Shown here: positions 9,900 through 22,562 of the stretch, piece after piece
Numbering within the stretch: position 1 is the stretch's first letter
Layout: the number at the start of each line of letters is the position of its first letter
Assembly (NCBI GenBank): GCA_037176845.1
Contig: JAYKXP010000005.1
Coordinates: forward strand, 1,054,001-1,118,000
Length of the DNA: 64,000 bases
Direction: 5' to 3'
Source of the DNA: Paramarasmius palmivorus
Taxonomy: Eukaryota; Basidiomycota; Agaricomycetes; Agaricales; Marasmiaceae
Notes under the pieces: generated by a model
Seen by the model: the letters and a program-made list of their open reading frames with translations, nothing else
Told to the model about the DNA's origin: nothing
Database searches by the model: none
Made by a program: the position numbers and the translations under genes

Positions 9900-12130
9900 A
9901 TGTCCCCTGATACCTCCCAACCTTTGGCCATCGGGCTCATTACGCTTCTCGTGGTCTTTCTAGCTAGGATCTTCAACAACTATCGTGTTAAGATGGTCAA
10001 GGTATACCTATATTACTTTCTTGCCCTCTACTATGCTCATTGTTGCACGTAGTTAGACGCGATTCCTACCATTGGGCATGACGGGATATTCAAGTCTTAT
10101 ATCTCAGCTCTTCACTTTCTTACTCGTGGGCGCGAAATAATTCAGGAGGGGTATGAGAAGGCGGGTCTCAAAACTACCTTGAATGTTATCTTGTTTACCT
10201 TCAAAACCTTATCAGTTTCCCGGACAAGCGTTCAAGATAGCTCTCCCGGACAGATGGCTTGTCATAGTTACGGGGCAACGCATGGTTGAAGACATCCGAA
10301 AGGCTCCTGACAACATCCTTTCCTTCAAAAGTGCGGTAGACGAGGTGTGAGGGCTAGATTTTCCCCTCCTTCACAGAATCCTTATTGTTATCAGCTGTTT
10401 CAAACAAAGATTACTGTCGGCGAAATAGTAGCGACGGATCCCTGGCATTTCGATATCATCAAAGGGCCTTTAACGAAAAACATTTCCGCAAAGTTTCCTG
10501 AAATGCACGACGAGATGATTGCTGCATTTGCCGACGAGCTGCCATTCACAGATGGTGGGCAAATTTATCCATTTCCGTACACGTTCCAATGAGTCACGAG
10601 TGATAGAATGGGTCAAAATTCCCACTGAAAAGAAAGCTCAAAGGCTGGTATGCAGGACGAGCAATCGCGTTTTTGTTGGTCTACCTTTGTGTAGGTGGTA
10701 CTCCCTACGAGTTATCAGTTCACATCCTCATGGTCACAGGTCGCGACGAGGAATGGATGTCAATCAATATCAACTTCACCAAGGATCTTCACACAACTTC
10801 TGGCTTAATTCTCCTGACACCTTTCCGATTTCTGCAGCCGTAAGTCTATATTGTTGTTAAAGTGGACTTCAGTCTATCTGACGGGCCCAATAGAGTCGTA
10901 GGTTGGCTTGCGACCTCTCGGCGTTGGTACTTGAGGCGTGCATTGAAGCACCTCAGGCCTATTATTTTACGCCGGCTCCAGATCATGGACAAGAACCCCA
11001 ACAGCGACGATTTACCCGTACGTCTTTGGTGCTTACGTCTCGGGGTCGCATTCCTGACTATTGATTGCCAAGGATGATTTTTTGACCTGGCTGTTGAAGG
11101 AAGTAAATACTAGCAAGCGGAGCGACCTCTCAAACATTACAACGGCTTTACTTTCTACTAATATTACAGCTATTCAAACGACGGTGAGATTTATGTCATA
11201 CCGTTCTCGCACTATCGTCTAACCCGATGCATCGTGATTCAGAGTTCAGTGCGTAACTTATCTCTAAAGAGCCTGATCATTACGACCCAACCTTCGTCAA
11301 ACTGCGTATAGGCCTTTACAAATGCTTTGTTTGATTTGGCTTCATATCCTCACTTTGTAGAGCCGCTCCGTCGTGAAGTAGAGGAGGCTATTCGGGAAGA
11401 TGGCTGGAGCAAGGTTGCTATGGGAAAGATGCGCACTCTTGATAGCTTTTTGAAGGAGTCTATGAGGGTATCCAATACAAACGCATGTTCGTACTTCCTT
11501 TGATCCAGAGTGCTCGTTTACTGATGTGGGAGCCCAGTTGGCCTACTCCGAAAGCCTCTGCAAGACTTTACCTTTTCCGATGGTACCGTCATTCCGGCAG
11601 GGACGTTTGTTGCCACCGCTACTCGAGCTCTACATTTCGATGAGGTGCGTCTATATGTACATGTTATGAGTATCGGTAATGATCCTATACCCCATACAGA
11701 GTCACTATACAAATCCAGACGAGTTTGATGGCCTTCGTTTTCATCGTCTCAGAGAAGAGCTGGGCGATAACCTCAAATATCAAATGGTGACTCCTGGAGA
11801 CAACTATCTTTCGTTTGGGGCAGGTAAGCAGCAAACAATCAGCAAACCTCCATCGCCGCGTTGACGTTGTTTCTTCTTTCTATCAGGAAAACATGCATGG
11901 TTTGTCTTGACTCAAGTCTGATAAGCATGAACGTGCTGATGCCTTCTTTGTGTAGTCCTGGTCGGTTTTTCGCCGTCAACGAATTAAAGGCACTTGTCTC
12001 CCATACCCTTCTCAATTACGATATAAAGTTTGACGAAGGTGACAAGTCCAAAGTCCAGGAGTTCGCTGGTAGAATGTCCGCCGATCCGAATACTCATATC
12101 ATGATCAGAAGGCGGATTCAATGGGATTAA
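9900..12130 (+). CDS. Cytochrome P450 B
   Basis: Fourteen exons (9900-10001, 10053-10160, 10216-10344, 10395-10554, 10607-10690, 10740-10839, 10894-11017, 11073-11183, 11243-11248, 11312-11486, 11538-11644, 11700-11823, 11887-11899, 11956-12130) encode 505 residues. The anchor is about residues 9-23, the I-helix reads NITAIQTT (ending at 306), the K-helix KESMR (E357 to R360), and the heme loop FGAGKHACPGR has Cys448. It is a tandem neighbour of P450 A, 292 nt downstream. Two peculiarities: the intron after the EEWM codons present in all other copies is absent, so two exons are fused at 10740-10839. The intron 10161-10215 has a GC donor (GCGGGT), unless the base is a sequence error. The stop is only 5 nt from the end of the convergent F-box gene. 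Confidence 0.83.
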
Positions 12131-12135
12131 ATTTG

Positions 12136-13653
12136 CTATAAAAGCGATTGCTCCACATGTCTTTGTCGAAATGACTTATGTACTATGTCCACTTCCAATC
12201 CTTCTCTTTTGGCCGCCCTAAGTGGCCCTAGAATTTCAACCAATCTAAATGGTCCCGAGACCCCTGGCCAAGAAGCGTCGAGTAGTGTCAGCGACGCACA
12301 TCGAAGATCAGCGTCTCCTCCGGTCCAACGAGATAATGCCATGTCCTGGAACGCTTTGAAATTGATGGGTTCGCCGCGCCACCCACAATAAAGCGGGATA
12401 AAGTATACCAGGTTGATAGACTGCAGTGAGGGAAGCAGCGTGCTTGCGAGCCCATGTTCGCTGTCCTTCATCCGGGTCAATCGCTTGAACAGTTGAGAAA
12501 GACTTCCTATGGACGGATCGCACATCTGTTCAACCGTCAGATGCTTTAGTGCTGGGACGACTTGTAGGCAGTCAAGCAGCATCGCCGTGGTCATGTCGGG
12601 TGCATGTATGGTCAGATCCTGGATGACATCTGCTGAAGAGGACAAGAAGGGCTTTATTGTCCTGCCTGGCCAGGCGTCGCAGGAGTCGATGTCGAGCTCT
12701 CGAAGGGAATGAAGAGTGAGGTGCAACATAAGAGTGTCTAAACCCTCTTCCGTGCTAAAGAGGACCAAGCTACGTAGAGCATTGTGCTCAACGTGAATTG
12801 AGTCCGATACCGGCTCGATATCATCCAATTGTTCCACGGCGGCGCGAAAACTCTGTAATGAGGGACACGCTTTGAGTAGGTTCAAAGCGCTCAATACACT
12901 GCAAGGGTTGGAGATTTGTAGCGTAGTTAGTCGATCCAAAGGCAAGGGAAGTAATAGTGGGTTGGATGGCAGCTCGCTGACCGCAACGTGCGTTAGATTT
13001 GGCGCCTCCATAAAGGCACCCATATTGGCAGGGGTCCCGATTATCTCCCAGACCTTGTAATCGGTGGTTTGCAACTTGAGGTTGCATAAATTCGGGAACT
13101 TCGGGCTATCCACCGCCAGTGATGCGAAGAACGTGAAAAAGGGTTCAAACCAATCGGTTTGCGTGGTAATGATCAATGCCTTCCACCGGGATGTGGTTTT
13201 CATGAAACTGTGGAAGGACGGACTTCCTGTGGATAATGCGTGTGCTATTTGGCTATGCATTCTCGAGACTGCCATGCCTCCTTGCCCCTCTCTGATAACC
13301 CCATTCTCTTCCAGCCCCTCCGGCTCGTCGTCGTCGTCGTCGGTGCCGAATATAGGTGGGCAAAATAGGTGCACATAGAGGGGAGAATTAGCCGACTTTT
13401 CGAGACAGAGAGTGGCCAAATGATTCTCGGTCTCGATGTCCAGCAATGGGTTGAACACAATTGCATTCCACAACTGGGTAGTAGAATGAGCAATAGACCG
13501 CCAATATCTGCACACATGCGTTAATCGGAGAATATTTAAGAGCCGCTGATGGTCTCCAAGGTCGAGAAAGCGAGTTGGTTGGGGTGGGCCACATGTAGCA
13601 AGGAATATGGTCGACCATATTTCTGGGGGAAGCACAACTGGTATTTGGGACAT
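12136..13653 (-). CDS. F-box domain protein 1
   Basis: One exon encodes 505 residues. The N-terminus carries an F-box-like segment: LPPEIWSTIFLA, then LTHVCRYWRSIAHSTTQLWNAI, ending near residue 70. This is the common agaricomycete form. The rest consists of irregular Leu-rich repeats (for example DRLTTLQISN, LRELDID, LKHLTVEQM) of the kind used to bind a substrate. By family knowledge it would be a substrate receptor of an SCF ubiquitin ligase, with unknown target. It is convergent with P450 B and similar in layout to the F-box gene at 26390-27904. A GTC-rich, acid-coding run (DDDDDEPEGLEENG) sits near residue 115. Confidence 0.75.
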   Translation of the reverse strand: MSQIPVVLPPEIWSTIFLATCGPPQPTRFLDLGDHQRLLNILRLTHVCRYWRSIAHSTTQLWNAIVFNPLLDIETENHLATLCLEKSANSPLYVHLFCPPIFGTDDDDDEPEGLEENGVIREGQGGMAVSRMHSQIAHALSTGSPSFHSFMKTTSRWKALIITTQTDWFEPFFTFFASLAVDSPKFPNLCNLKLQTTDYKVWEIIGTPANMGAFMEAPNLTHVAVSELPSNPLLLPLPLDRLTTLQISNPCSVLSALNLLKACPSLQSFRAAVEQLDDIEPVSDSIHVEHNALRSLVLFSTEEGLDTLMLHLTLHSLRELDIDSCDAWPGRTIKPFLSSSADVIQDLTIHAPDMTTAMLLDCLQVVPALKHLTVEQMCDPSIGSLSQLFKRLTRMKDSEHGLASTLLPSLQSINLVYFIPLYCGWRGEPINFKAFQDMALSRWTGGDADLRCASLTLLDASWPGVSGPFRLVEILGPLRAAKREGLEVDIVHKSFRQRHVEQSLL

Positions 13654-13837
13654 GAGAGTATGTGAGAGTTACAGTCAGAGTTATGGAGCTCTGGCACTGA
13701 GGATCAGTCAGCAAAGCATACACGTGACTTATTGCACTAGGCGCCTAATAGGCGCTCAAATTATAATTGTGGAATTCCAACCAATGAAACTTTGAAAGTG
13801 CTACATAAATTACAATGGTCCGTCTGAAAGCAAGCAA

Positions 13838-16800
13838 TTAAAGAATAACCAAGTCCCCCCGACATGAACTACACCAGAATACGTGAGAGTCATCGAGGAA
13901 CTGTGGTCGAGCTCGATGGTGATGAGCATTAAGTGCTGCTTTCAAACCCAAAATGTTTGCGGGTTTGGACCTGGAGGGTAAGCTGTCCTCGTTGGAGCTT
14001 CCTACCGACGGAACCGGAGACAGCGAGCGCGAGTTAGACCCGGATGCTGCAGCCAATTCACTGTCGATCCTCGCTTTGAGCATGCTCAAGCTGACTTTTC
14101 GTTTATGTCTTGTTTCTGGGGACAATGTCTGCTCGTAGACTGGAGATGCTCGTTGTACGATGGGTGGGGCTGTCGCTAAATTGGATCTTGAAGATGGTCG
14201 GTTGACTGCTGCTCGATGGAGGTCATTGCTGTGGCGGCTTGGGGGACGCGAGGGCACACCAGGTGAAGCACGATGAGGTGCATGGGCATGGGCATGAGCG
14301 TGAGCAGCGAGTTGGTCTTCAAGGACTGCAACTTGCTTGATCAAGGAGTGTGATCGGGCTTCGGAGGCAAAGAGTGCAGTCTCTAACGAACGAATCTGCG
14401 ACTGAGCTGCAGAGAGCTCGAGATCATGCTCCTGTTGGTATGAGCCGAGCATCTCGTCGTCGAGTGACCGAGGACCTGCTGACGTAGTCCCTGCAGATGC
14501 GGCTTCTTTGAGCCGCTGTATCTCTTCATCTCTCGAGGCCAAGTCCTGACGAAGGGCCTCGATCTCGTTTTGTGCACGTTCGAGGAAGTCTTCTTCCTCT
14601 GCCTATTTCATGCAATGCGATTAGAAAATCGTAGACTGACTGCACTATAACATACCTGATCATTACTCCTCTGGGCAACTTCTTTACGCAGGGCAGAGAG
14701 CTCGTCCGTTTGCGTTATATTAAGTGCCATCAGACGCTCAATCTCTTGTATTCGCTGACTAGCCTCCGTATGAGTTTTGGCTCTATCGGCTTCCAGAGAC
14801 CGTACACTGGCCAAGGCCGCGTCCAACTCCTCCTGAACCTTCTCATATGCCTTCTGCAATTCGTTCGAGTTGTCCTGAGCGTTAGACCTATCCCTCTCCC
14901 TCTCTGCCAAGACACCCTGCCATTGCTCGTCGGATCTCTCCTTTTCATCCCTCATCTCCTCGACGGACGTTTCCAGCTGCGATATAATCGCGTCTCGACT
15001 GTTCAGCTCCCTCTGCAATGCCTCCAGCTTCTCGCTCAACTCAAGCTTCTCGTCTGTCAGCTCTACAATCTTAGGGCGCATTTCGTTCAGAGATTGCATG
15101 AGATTCATGCCTTCTGTCTGAAGGTCTTGCTGGGTCTTTTCAGCCTCCTCCGCACGCCGTGTGGCGCTCTTCGCCTCGATTTGAGCGGCTTTGAGTTGAC
15201 GGGTGTTGGCTGCCAACTCTTCGACTGCCTGCTTCAGCTTGCCTTGTAAAAGATTTAATGCTTCTTGAGCCTTGCTCGCTTCGCTTTGAAGTCCTGTTTT
15301 CTCCTGAAGAAGAGCAGTTTTCTCAGAGGTAACAGTAGTGAACTGCTCTTGTAGAGTTTGGTGTTGATTGTGGAGCTGTGAATGTTTAGACTTCCATTCT
15401 TCTTCGCTACTGCGATGTGTCTTCAGAAGGGCATCAAGTGTGTCTCGTTCCTTCTTCAGATCCGTGTGCGTCTAATGAAAGCAGAGTGAGTCAAAGTAGG
15501 ATATAGAGTAGAGTTCACGTACCTGCTTAAGTTTGGACAGTTGGAACTCAAGTTCGTCTGCACGGTCCTGCGTGTTCTTCAACGACGCCTCTAGCTTCTC
15601 TGCTCGGTCGTCGCTCTCAATCTGCTCTTCTAGTTCCTTGACACGCTGTTGATGAGCTTCCGACTCCTTGCGCAGAGAAGCTAAGGAGTTGTTGGCAATC
15701 TGAAGTTGCCGCTCCTATTAAATGTTATGACATATAGCACAAGCAGACTTCAACGTAAAGGCCTACCTGTTCCCTAGATTTTTCCGACAATTCTTTCTCT
15801 TTCGCTTGGAGCTGCTGGCTCCGATTTGAAGTCTCCTGGACCTCAGCCCTCAGTGACGCGACCTGTTGCTCTAAATCCCTAACTTTGGCCTGTTCTTCAG
15901 TGAATTCCTCTTCGATTTTCTGTGCACCTGCATCGTCAAAGCTTTGAGACCAAATCACAATACGTCAATAAGCTGTGACATACGTGAGTCCACATCACCG
16001 AGGCGCTCAAGCTCAGCGGTCAGGGTAGCCTTCTCCGAAACTAGCAGTGAGATAGTTTGCTTTTCGTTCCTGATAGAGTTTTCCTTGTCAATGCGAACCT
16101 GCTCCAATTCCGCCTCGAGCTGTGTTGAACGAGATTGTTCTTCTTGAAGTTGTGAACGAGTGCTCTGCAACTCTGTAATGTAACCGGATGAGTACGCCAT
16201 CACGTTTCTGTCGGTCTTATTTGCGTACCAGATTTAGTTGCTTCTAATTCCCGCTCTACATCTGCCTTCGTCGACTGAGTGTTCCGGTTTGAGGTTTCTA
16301 ATTCTCCCAGCTTTGTTTTCAGAGTCTCCGTTTGCTTCTTTAATCGTTCAACTTCGGTTTTCGCTGCTACTTCAACCTTCTTCACATTCTCCAGTTCGAC
16401 GCGTAAGCTCTCGTTATCTGACTTGAGCCCATCTATTTCTCCGATTCTAGACTTGAGAGCCTCGATCTCCGCACGAAGACCTACTTCCACGTTGGAAGAG
16501 CCTTGGAAACTGTGTCCGTTCGGAGGATGGGATGTCGGTGGGGGTGATGTAGGTAAAGGTGAAATTGGTGATTGAGCTGAAGTTTGTTTAGGGCTCTTCG
16601 TTGACTCGGGCTGAGGAGCTGATTCGACTTGGGACAAGCCTGACAACCACGACGTGTCACCCGGCGCATCTTCCTTTGAGAAGCTAAGTAGTCGAGAAAA
16701 TATTAGATATATTGCTGTATTCCACATCGAATAGAGACGTACATATCACTCAGATCCCTACTCGACTTTGTATCCTCCGGAGGTGCAGGAGAGAACGCAC

Positions 16801-17015
16801 GCTCGCTGATGGGCGAAGCAACACCTGTAGCAGTTCCAGAACCCGATCCTCCTGTCGGCTTGTCTTTCTTCGCAGCCTGGCGTTTCTTGAGCTGTTGAAG
16901 AAGTAAAGAAAGTCATAAATTAATCTATTAGAATTTGGCAGCACAAGTACAGGTTATCGAAACTCACCAAAGCCTTGGCTCGTGCTGCCTTTGCAGCACG
17001 GTCGTCTTCAGACAT
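13838..17015 (-). CDS. Golgin-like long coiled-coil protein
   Basis: Eight exons encode roughly 900 residues. The start MSEDDRAAKAARAKAL spliced to LKKRQAAKKDK resembles the Lys-rich N-terminus of GM130-type golgins. A Pro/Ser/Thr linker follows (about residues 35-110). Then comes a very long heptad-rich coiled coil dominated by Glu, Leu, Lys and Gln (for example KIVELTDEKLELSEKLEALQ), and a Ser/Pro-rich tail with an Ala-His dipeptide run and a closing WCSSCRG motif. Internal intron joins that I could verify include 16202/16145 (into ELQSTR) and the join into AQKIEEEF. Golgins tether vesicles at Golgi membranes. That role is inferred from architecture only, and another coiled-coil scaffold is possible. 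Confidence 0.65.
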
Positions 17016-17665
17016 GACGGTAGCCTGGAAACCAAGTAGGTGAAAGGGATAATGACCGTAACTAGTCGAGCCGAGAAGCTATTCCGCTTCCAGAGTTTCA
17101 AGACTTGGTCGTTGCCTAATTCAAGTTTCGGACAACGTGTACTACGCGCCCAGATGACACGTCCAAACGCCCGTAGCTATCCCACGTACAGAATTCATGC
17201 TGGGCTATTAGATGACTATAGGGATTGAGACGCGTGAAATAAATAGTAATGTACAGTTCATGAGATGTATTTCGGAGACGGTAAGAGTAGACAGGAGAAG
17301 GGAGGCAGCAATGATACAAAGTCCCGGTCAAAGGCAGAGAGAGAAAGGAATCATCAACAGATGTGAATGCTTCGTCCATTAAAATGCAAATATCATTGTA
17401 AACTTAAGTGAAGTGACGGATATGCAGCTCCAAAAACAAAAGACCGATCTGCGCAGACTGAATGAAAATTAGGAAAGGAAAGTAGCCAGGGATGTGCAGT
17501 GCGTTGTGGTTGTGTGAAATGCCAATAATGCAATAACCTCAAAATATAAGCATCGCAGATGAGTCGTCGTATCGAGTATGCGGAATCATTCCATCGTATC
17601 GTTGGTCGTGTCGTCGTCATCTTGACTTTCATTTAAAAACGAATGAAAAGTAAGAAGAGATAGGC
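17016..17665. other. Intergenic stretch
   Basis: About 650 nt separate the start of the golgin-like gene from the stop of the next minus-strand gene. It should hold the golgin promoter and the neighbour's 3' UTR. The short frames in it have no support. Confidence 0.4.
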
Positions 17666-20600
17666 TCAACTATTGAAGAGTCCTCCTCGTTTCGTTTTAA
17701 TGGTCCGTAGTTTTTGGAGAAGGTCCTAATTTCAAATGTCAGATCACGGTACTCTGTCAAGACCGGAGAAACCTACCTCAGCCTCTTCCTTGCTGACTGT
17801 TCCCTTCTTACGCTCGGCTTCCAAACCCCCTTCAATACTTTCCAACACATCCCTAATCAAGTCTCTATAATTTACCCCAAAGAATTGGGTCAACTTGGCA
17901 GCCTTCCTTCTCCTCATCTGGAACTCATCCCCTTCGGGGCTCAAGAGCGAATCCGACCTGCTGATTATCGAATCCGTTCTCTTCCTATAAGAACGAGCGT
18001 GCCCATAAGCACGCTCTGGCGATGTGGACTCAAACGACAAGAACGAGTTTCTTGCCCCAGTCACAGGTGTCGGCAATGACCGCCGTCTCTCGCTCCTGAT
18101 CGACGAAGCCACCGAAGCCCGTTTTGACAGACCTACGTCCGTTGGAGATGCGGCATCTTTTCCTTTTCCCGAATGGAAGAGTTCTAGATCCCTGGCGTAA
18201 TCCCGCTCAGGATCCCGACACTCCACATTCTCAGTTTCAAGGTCGATGAGGTCTGCGTGGACATCGGGGCCATTCAAAAACTGGTGCAGCTCTGCCAGCG
18301 ATGCGCGATCGTCCTGTTGTTCGGATGAAAGAATGTAAACGCGGGGTGCAGTAACAAGCGTTGATCCACATCATGAACGTGTTTTTCATCCGACGCAAAT
18401 TCGTAAGGGACGGTGGGAGTAGCGGGAGAATACCGGCCAGTCATTGACAACATGAGAGAGGCGCACAGTATCCGATGAATGGCGCGAGAAGAATGATTGT
18501 GATGATCGTTGCCGGGGTCCAAGAAAGGACACGACAGAAGGCACAATTCGTGACACAGAAGGAGGGCAATCATGAAAGAGAAGGTCCGAATTCGTCAGTG
18601 CATGTGCAAGGGGAGATCGTAAGTACTCACCCTATCTAGGATATCATTCAGCGAGTTGAGAGAGTGTTGGTAATGGGTATACACCAGACTAGCCCCTCGG
18701 GCCCGCCTGGTTGACCCATCTGCGTTGCCAAAGGTGTTGTAATTCTTGTCTGCCTGCTTGCCTTTACTGGAGGTATCTCCGGAGCTGCTCTCCTTCGGTA
18801 GTAGTTTTTCTTCACTGTCCGCTGTACCAGGTCTGTCCGACTTCTTCTTCGACTTGTAGTTTGAGAATGAAGCATACGAAGACTGGTTGATGTTCTTCGT
18901 AGGCGGAGTGACAGTGTCACCGGAGCTCGAGCGGAGCATGCTCCGAGGTGCAGACACTCCGCCTGCAGGGGCTACAGAGAGTGAAGGCGAATGACGAGTA
19001 TGGTAAAGAGTCTGAGGCGGTGCGACTCCAAACACCTGTAGAGTGATCAGCGATCGTACTAGACACGTAAAGAAGACAGCAAACCTTTTCCATTTTCTGA
19101 GCTCGCCTGACATTGATCGCCTTCTCCTCGTTACTCAAGCCTTCTTTCAGCCGGTCAAGATCATCAGACCAAGCTGGAAACACGGCGGCAGAGCTGCTCC
19201 TCCGTCTCTTCATCCACTTTTTGTCGTCACCGTAACCTTCAACCATCCTCAATGCGTCGGAAGGTGCGAGCGGAGGTAACGCTGGATCTCCTAGTTCACC
19301 AATCACCAAGTCCGTGGGTACACGAGAACCCAAGAAACGATGTAACTTGGCGAGTTTCTCTCTGCGACGACGTTTCTCTTCCTCAGCCTGAGCTTCAGGA
19401 GAAAGACTTTCGCAGATGGATAGACCGTCAGAGGTGTTGAGAGAAGAAGAGAGGTCTGATATACAGGTTTCGTTCGGTGATGGTGGAGGTAGGTCAGGAA
19501 GTGACTTTCGGCGATGACCGAATTCGGATCGTGAGAGGTCGACGGTTCTCTGATACGGTGATTCCGTTTTGCTTGAGGAATGTTGGTCATGATGCGGACT
19601 GGTGGAGTAGGCGCTTAATGAATCGGGATTCTGTTCGCGAGCGATTGACCTAAAATCTTCTGATGGAGATGCCATACTGTCATCGACGGGAATTGCGGTG
19701 GTTGTGGTAGTGGTGCCTTTACGCGGCTTGTTGTTGGAATGATTTTTCTCGTCACCGTCCGACAGGTCAATGAATGAAGCGTCATCGTGAAAGGCAGTTC
19801 CTTCATGAGTGCTGCTAATTTCAATGTTGAGCTCGGATGAATGTTGTGAGCGATTGTCGTACTCGTCAGTTGCTGGTTCACTGAGGAACGAGAACTGATC
19901 AGGGGTAAGGGGGGTCGAGTGCCGTCTACCACTAGCGGTGATGTACTGTGTACCCTGAGGTGGTGGCCATATTGGCCCTGGCCAATTATCCCTGCGGCTA
20001 TTCGTCGAACTTCCAGTTGTCCTGTCGATATCACTTGATATGGAATGTGCGGCACGATGGTATCTGTGTTTGGTAAGAGGCGAGCTTGAACCGGCACTTG
20101 GTATATCAAGGAAGCTCTGTCCTTGTTTGGCCAAAGTTCCTGCTGCTGGGGTTTGACCAAAGACTTGGGCAAGTTTTCTAGACTTGCGAACAAGATCTGA
20201 TCGTTGGTGAGAATTGAGGTGATTTGTAGTAGGGGGTAAATTATGGTCAAATGAGGGTGATTCTGGAGAATTTGGCTGGTGTTTCTGGGCTGAACGAAAA
20301 GCAGAAAAATCTGGTTTTGGAGAGCTGGGAATTGGGGGTTTGTTGGTGGTCATCGTCCTGGTCGTTCTGGGGGTCGTGGTGGTCGTTGGCGAAACGGTTG
20401 TCGAAAAAGTAGTATGTGCGTGGGAATTGGCCCGAGTCTCCCGGCAATCAGACCTGTTGTTAGGCTGGTCTTCCTCCGCTTCTTGCACAGACGTCAACTC
20501 TTGCATCGTGGGTGCTGGATTGATATATGGGTTTGGCTGATTTACCAGCTCGAAATAAGGCGAAATAGGTCGAGGAAAAGAACCTGAACCCCTGGTCCGA

Positions 20601-20866
20601 CTTTCTTGCGGTGACGTTCTAGGCCTTCGTCTAGGCGGTGGCGACAACGCCTTGAGCTGGGGCATGCCAGAGTCTAGCGACATGCTCGAGTTTGGTGAAC
20701 CGCTTCCTTCGCTCCAAGGGCTACCCGGGGAGCATCCTATCCTGGCACTCCGAATCTTTTCTTCATGCTCTAGCAACGCATCTAGATTCGGCGAGATAAT
20801 AAGGGATTTCAATCGCGTATGTGGTGTTGCTGTCCCTCTTCCTGTGGACCTTGTGCTTGCTGTCAT
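17666..20866 (-). CDS. Conserved fungal protein of unknown function, 927 residues
   Basis: Four exons (20866-19085, 19035-18631, 18313-17777, 17725-17666) keep one frame. The N-terminal half is Ser/Pro/Thr-rich and probably disordered. It begins with short patches such as RLKSLIISPNLDALLEHEEK. Structured blocks appear around residues 495-530 (KRRRREKLAKLHRFLGSRVP) and at the C-terminus (AAKLTQFFGVNYRDLIRDVL, then EDLLQKLRTIKTKRG). I recall this C-terminal block from many fungal genomes without an assigned function. Basic clusters and dense Ser-Pro sites suggest a phosphorylated scaffold. The third intron in reading order is short like most here, but the second (18314-18630) is 317 nt, far above the local norm. 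Confidence 0.7.
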
Positions 20867-22562
20867 CGTTGCTGTCGGTAGTGTGCTTCTGCTGTCTATC
20901 TGTTGTTGGTAAGCGAGGTATTAAACATCTTTGCTCATGGCACAGAGACAACGACGCACCTCAATAACACCCAAAATACCCAAGCTTCCAATCAGCATCA
21001 ATCTCCACGTCTATCGTCGTCGTCAGAATCAAAGATGAATATCAACAGACCACCTTGCCGCCACTAACGAACTCGAGCAAAAGCAAATGGGCAAGTCGCG
21101 TCAACGATACGCCACCTCTCCGAAATATATCGCCCGACCTTGACGACCAATATCCAAGATAATACTGGTGTTCTGATGCAATCACCCACACTGCCTTTCC
21201 TGCTAAAGTCGGTGCCACAATTTCACAAACGCTCAAGCACCCTTCTCCCGGTCCGACTAAATGGAAAATGGAGAGATATGAACGCAAGATGGACACACAA
21301 GTGCCTCGAGGTGATGGGTTTGTCCGGTTTCGTCCCTCGCACGATCGTGATCGATGTTTATATCCAATGCACGATTGACTCATTCTGAATCCATAATAAT
21401 AGCCGTCAAACTACACGTCCACGTCTTTCACATCCGACTCAACGCACCAACTCGACGAGAAGCAACGAAAAATTTCCCCACTCCTTTTGAGTCCCCACAC
21501 TCGTGTGTAAGTGTGGATTCTTGATGGAGAAATGTCGCGGGAAGACAAGGCCTTCATTATTCATATTACGACGTTGGGCGCTATCGATACATCCGGAATG
21601 CTCTTCTCAATTTAGATTCTTCCGACATTAGATCCGACGCCTTGATTTCCCGAATCATCCGGAGTTTGAAGTTTTGGGAAGGAGCCCCGCCGCCGCGACT
21701 GCATACTACTGGCAGCACTGCAGAATCTCGTTGATAAGACTAAAAAGTTCTCAGCCCAGTGCAGGTGTTGGCTCAGCTTCAAAGAGCCTGGTCTGGTACC
21801 TTATTTGAACGGCGACCAATTCCAGGTACTCTACCGCTACCGAACTCCTAAGTTCTAAGCATTCATCGAAGCGCCACACTCGAAACGTCTTCTATTACAG
21901 GTCCGCTATCTCCATGCTCGCAGAGAACCCTGTCTGTCTCAGGCTTCAACCATTCATGCCTGCATACATGCTCCTTAAACCACTCTTCCTCTTCCATTTT
22001 CACTGTACTGTACAGGTCCGACACCCAATATTGTACCTATCACCAAGCACTTCGGCACGACATTGGCAGTCGTGCGGCGTGATACGTATCAAGTCGTATG
22101 AAACTGCCGATCTACTGCATGTCAGGAAGCCGTTGATCATGTGTGGTGTTTGGACCGCCAAAGCAAGTTCTTGGAACAGCAAAACGTACTAGACACACCC
22201 TCCGCCACGTTGGTTGCCATGGAAACCGTAGACCGGCGCTGCGCTAGGTGTTAAGTGCTATACTCCCTCCCTTCGACCCTTGAATAGAAGCATACCTGTG
22301 TATACGCCGAGACCCTGTGCACTGTAACAGAACGTGAAGGTATAACCATTGTACCAATGAAACCCTGTACAAAACCAAAAACTATCATTACAACGTGAAG
22401 ACAAGTCCTCCATCATGAAGTAAGCGTAAGTATTAACAAGATAATGGGGGGGTCATTATGGACATGTCAGGTTCCGACTATGACAAAAATGAGAATGAGG
22501 GGTGAGGAAGGAGGATGAAAATAGTAGTATAGTACAACCTAGCTAGTCTGAACAAAGATCGA
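20867..22562. other. Long intergenic stretch, 1.7 kb
   Basis: This lies upstream of the 927-residue protein gene and downstream of the PH-SMP protein gene, both on the minus strand. I find no frame with recognisable protein features on either strand. Pyrimidine-rich runs near 20870-21480 are compatible with a long 5' leader of the 927-residue gene. Confidence 0.4.

Noticed and set aside
7350..12130. P450s A and B as pseudogenes, because only short broken frames are visible
   Set aside because: Careful joining of 15 and 14 exons gives full-length proteins with every key motif.
3976..12130. Prenyl synthase plus P450s as a terpenoid gene cluster
   Set aside because: The synthase has lost both metal-binding motifs, resembles ubiquinone-pathway subunits with a mitochondrial presequence, and is separated from the P450s by the gankyrin gene.
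14280..14320. GCATGG-type short tandem repeat as a possible regulatory repeat
   Set aside because: It encodes the Ala-His run in the golgin-like protein and needs no other explanation.
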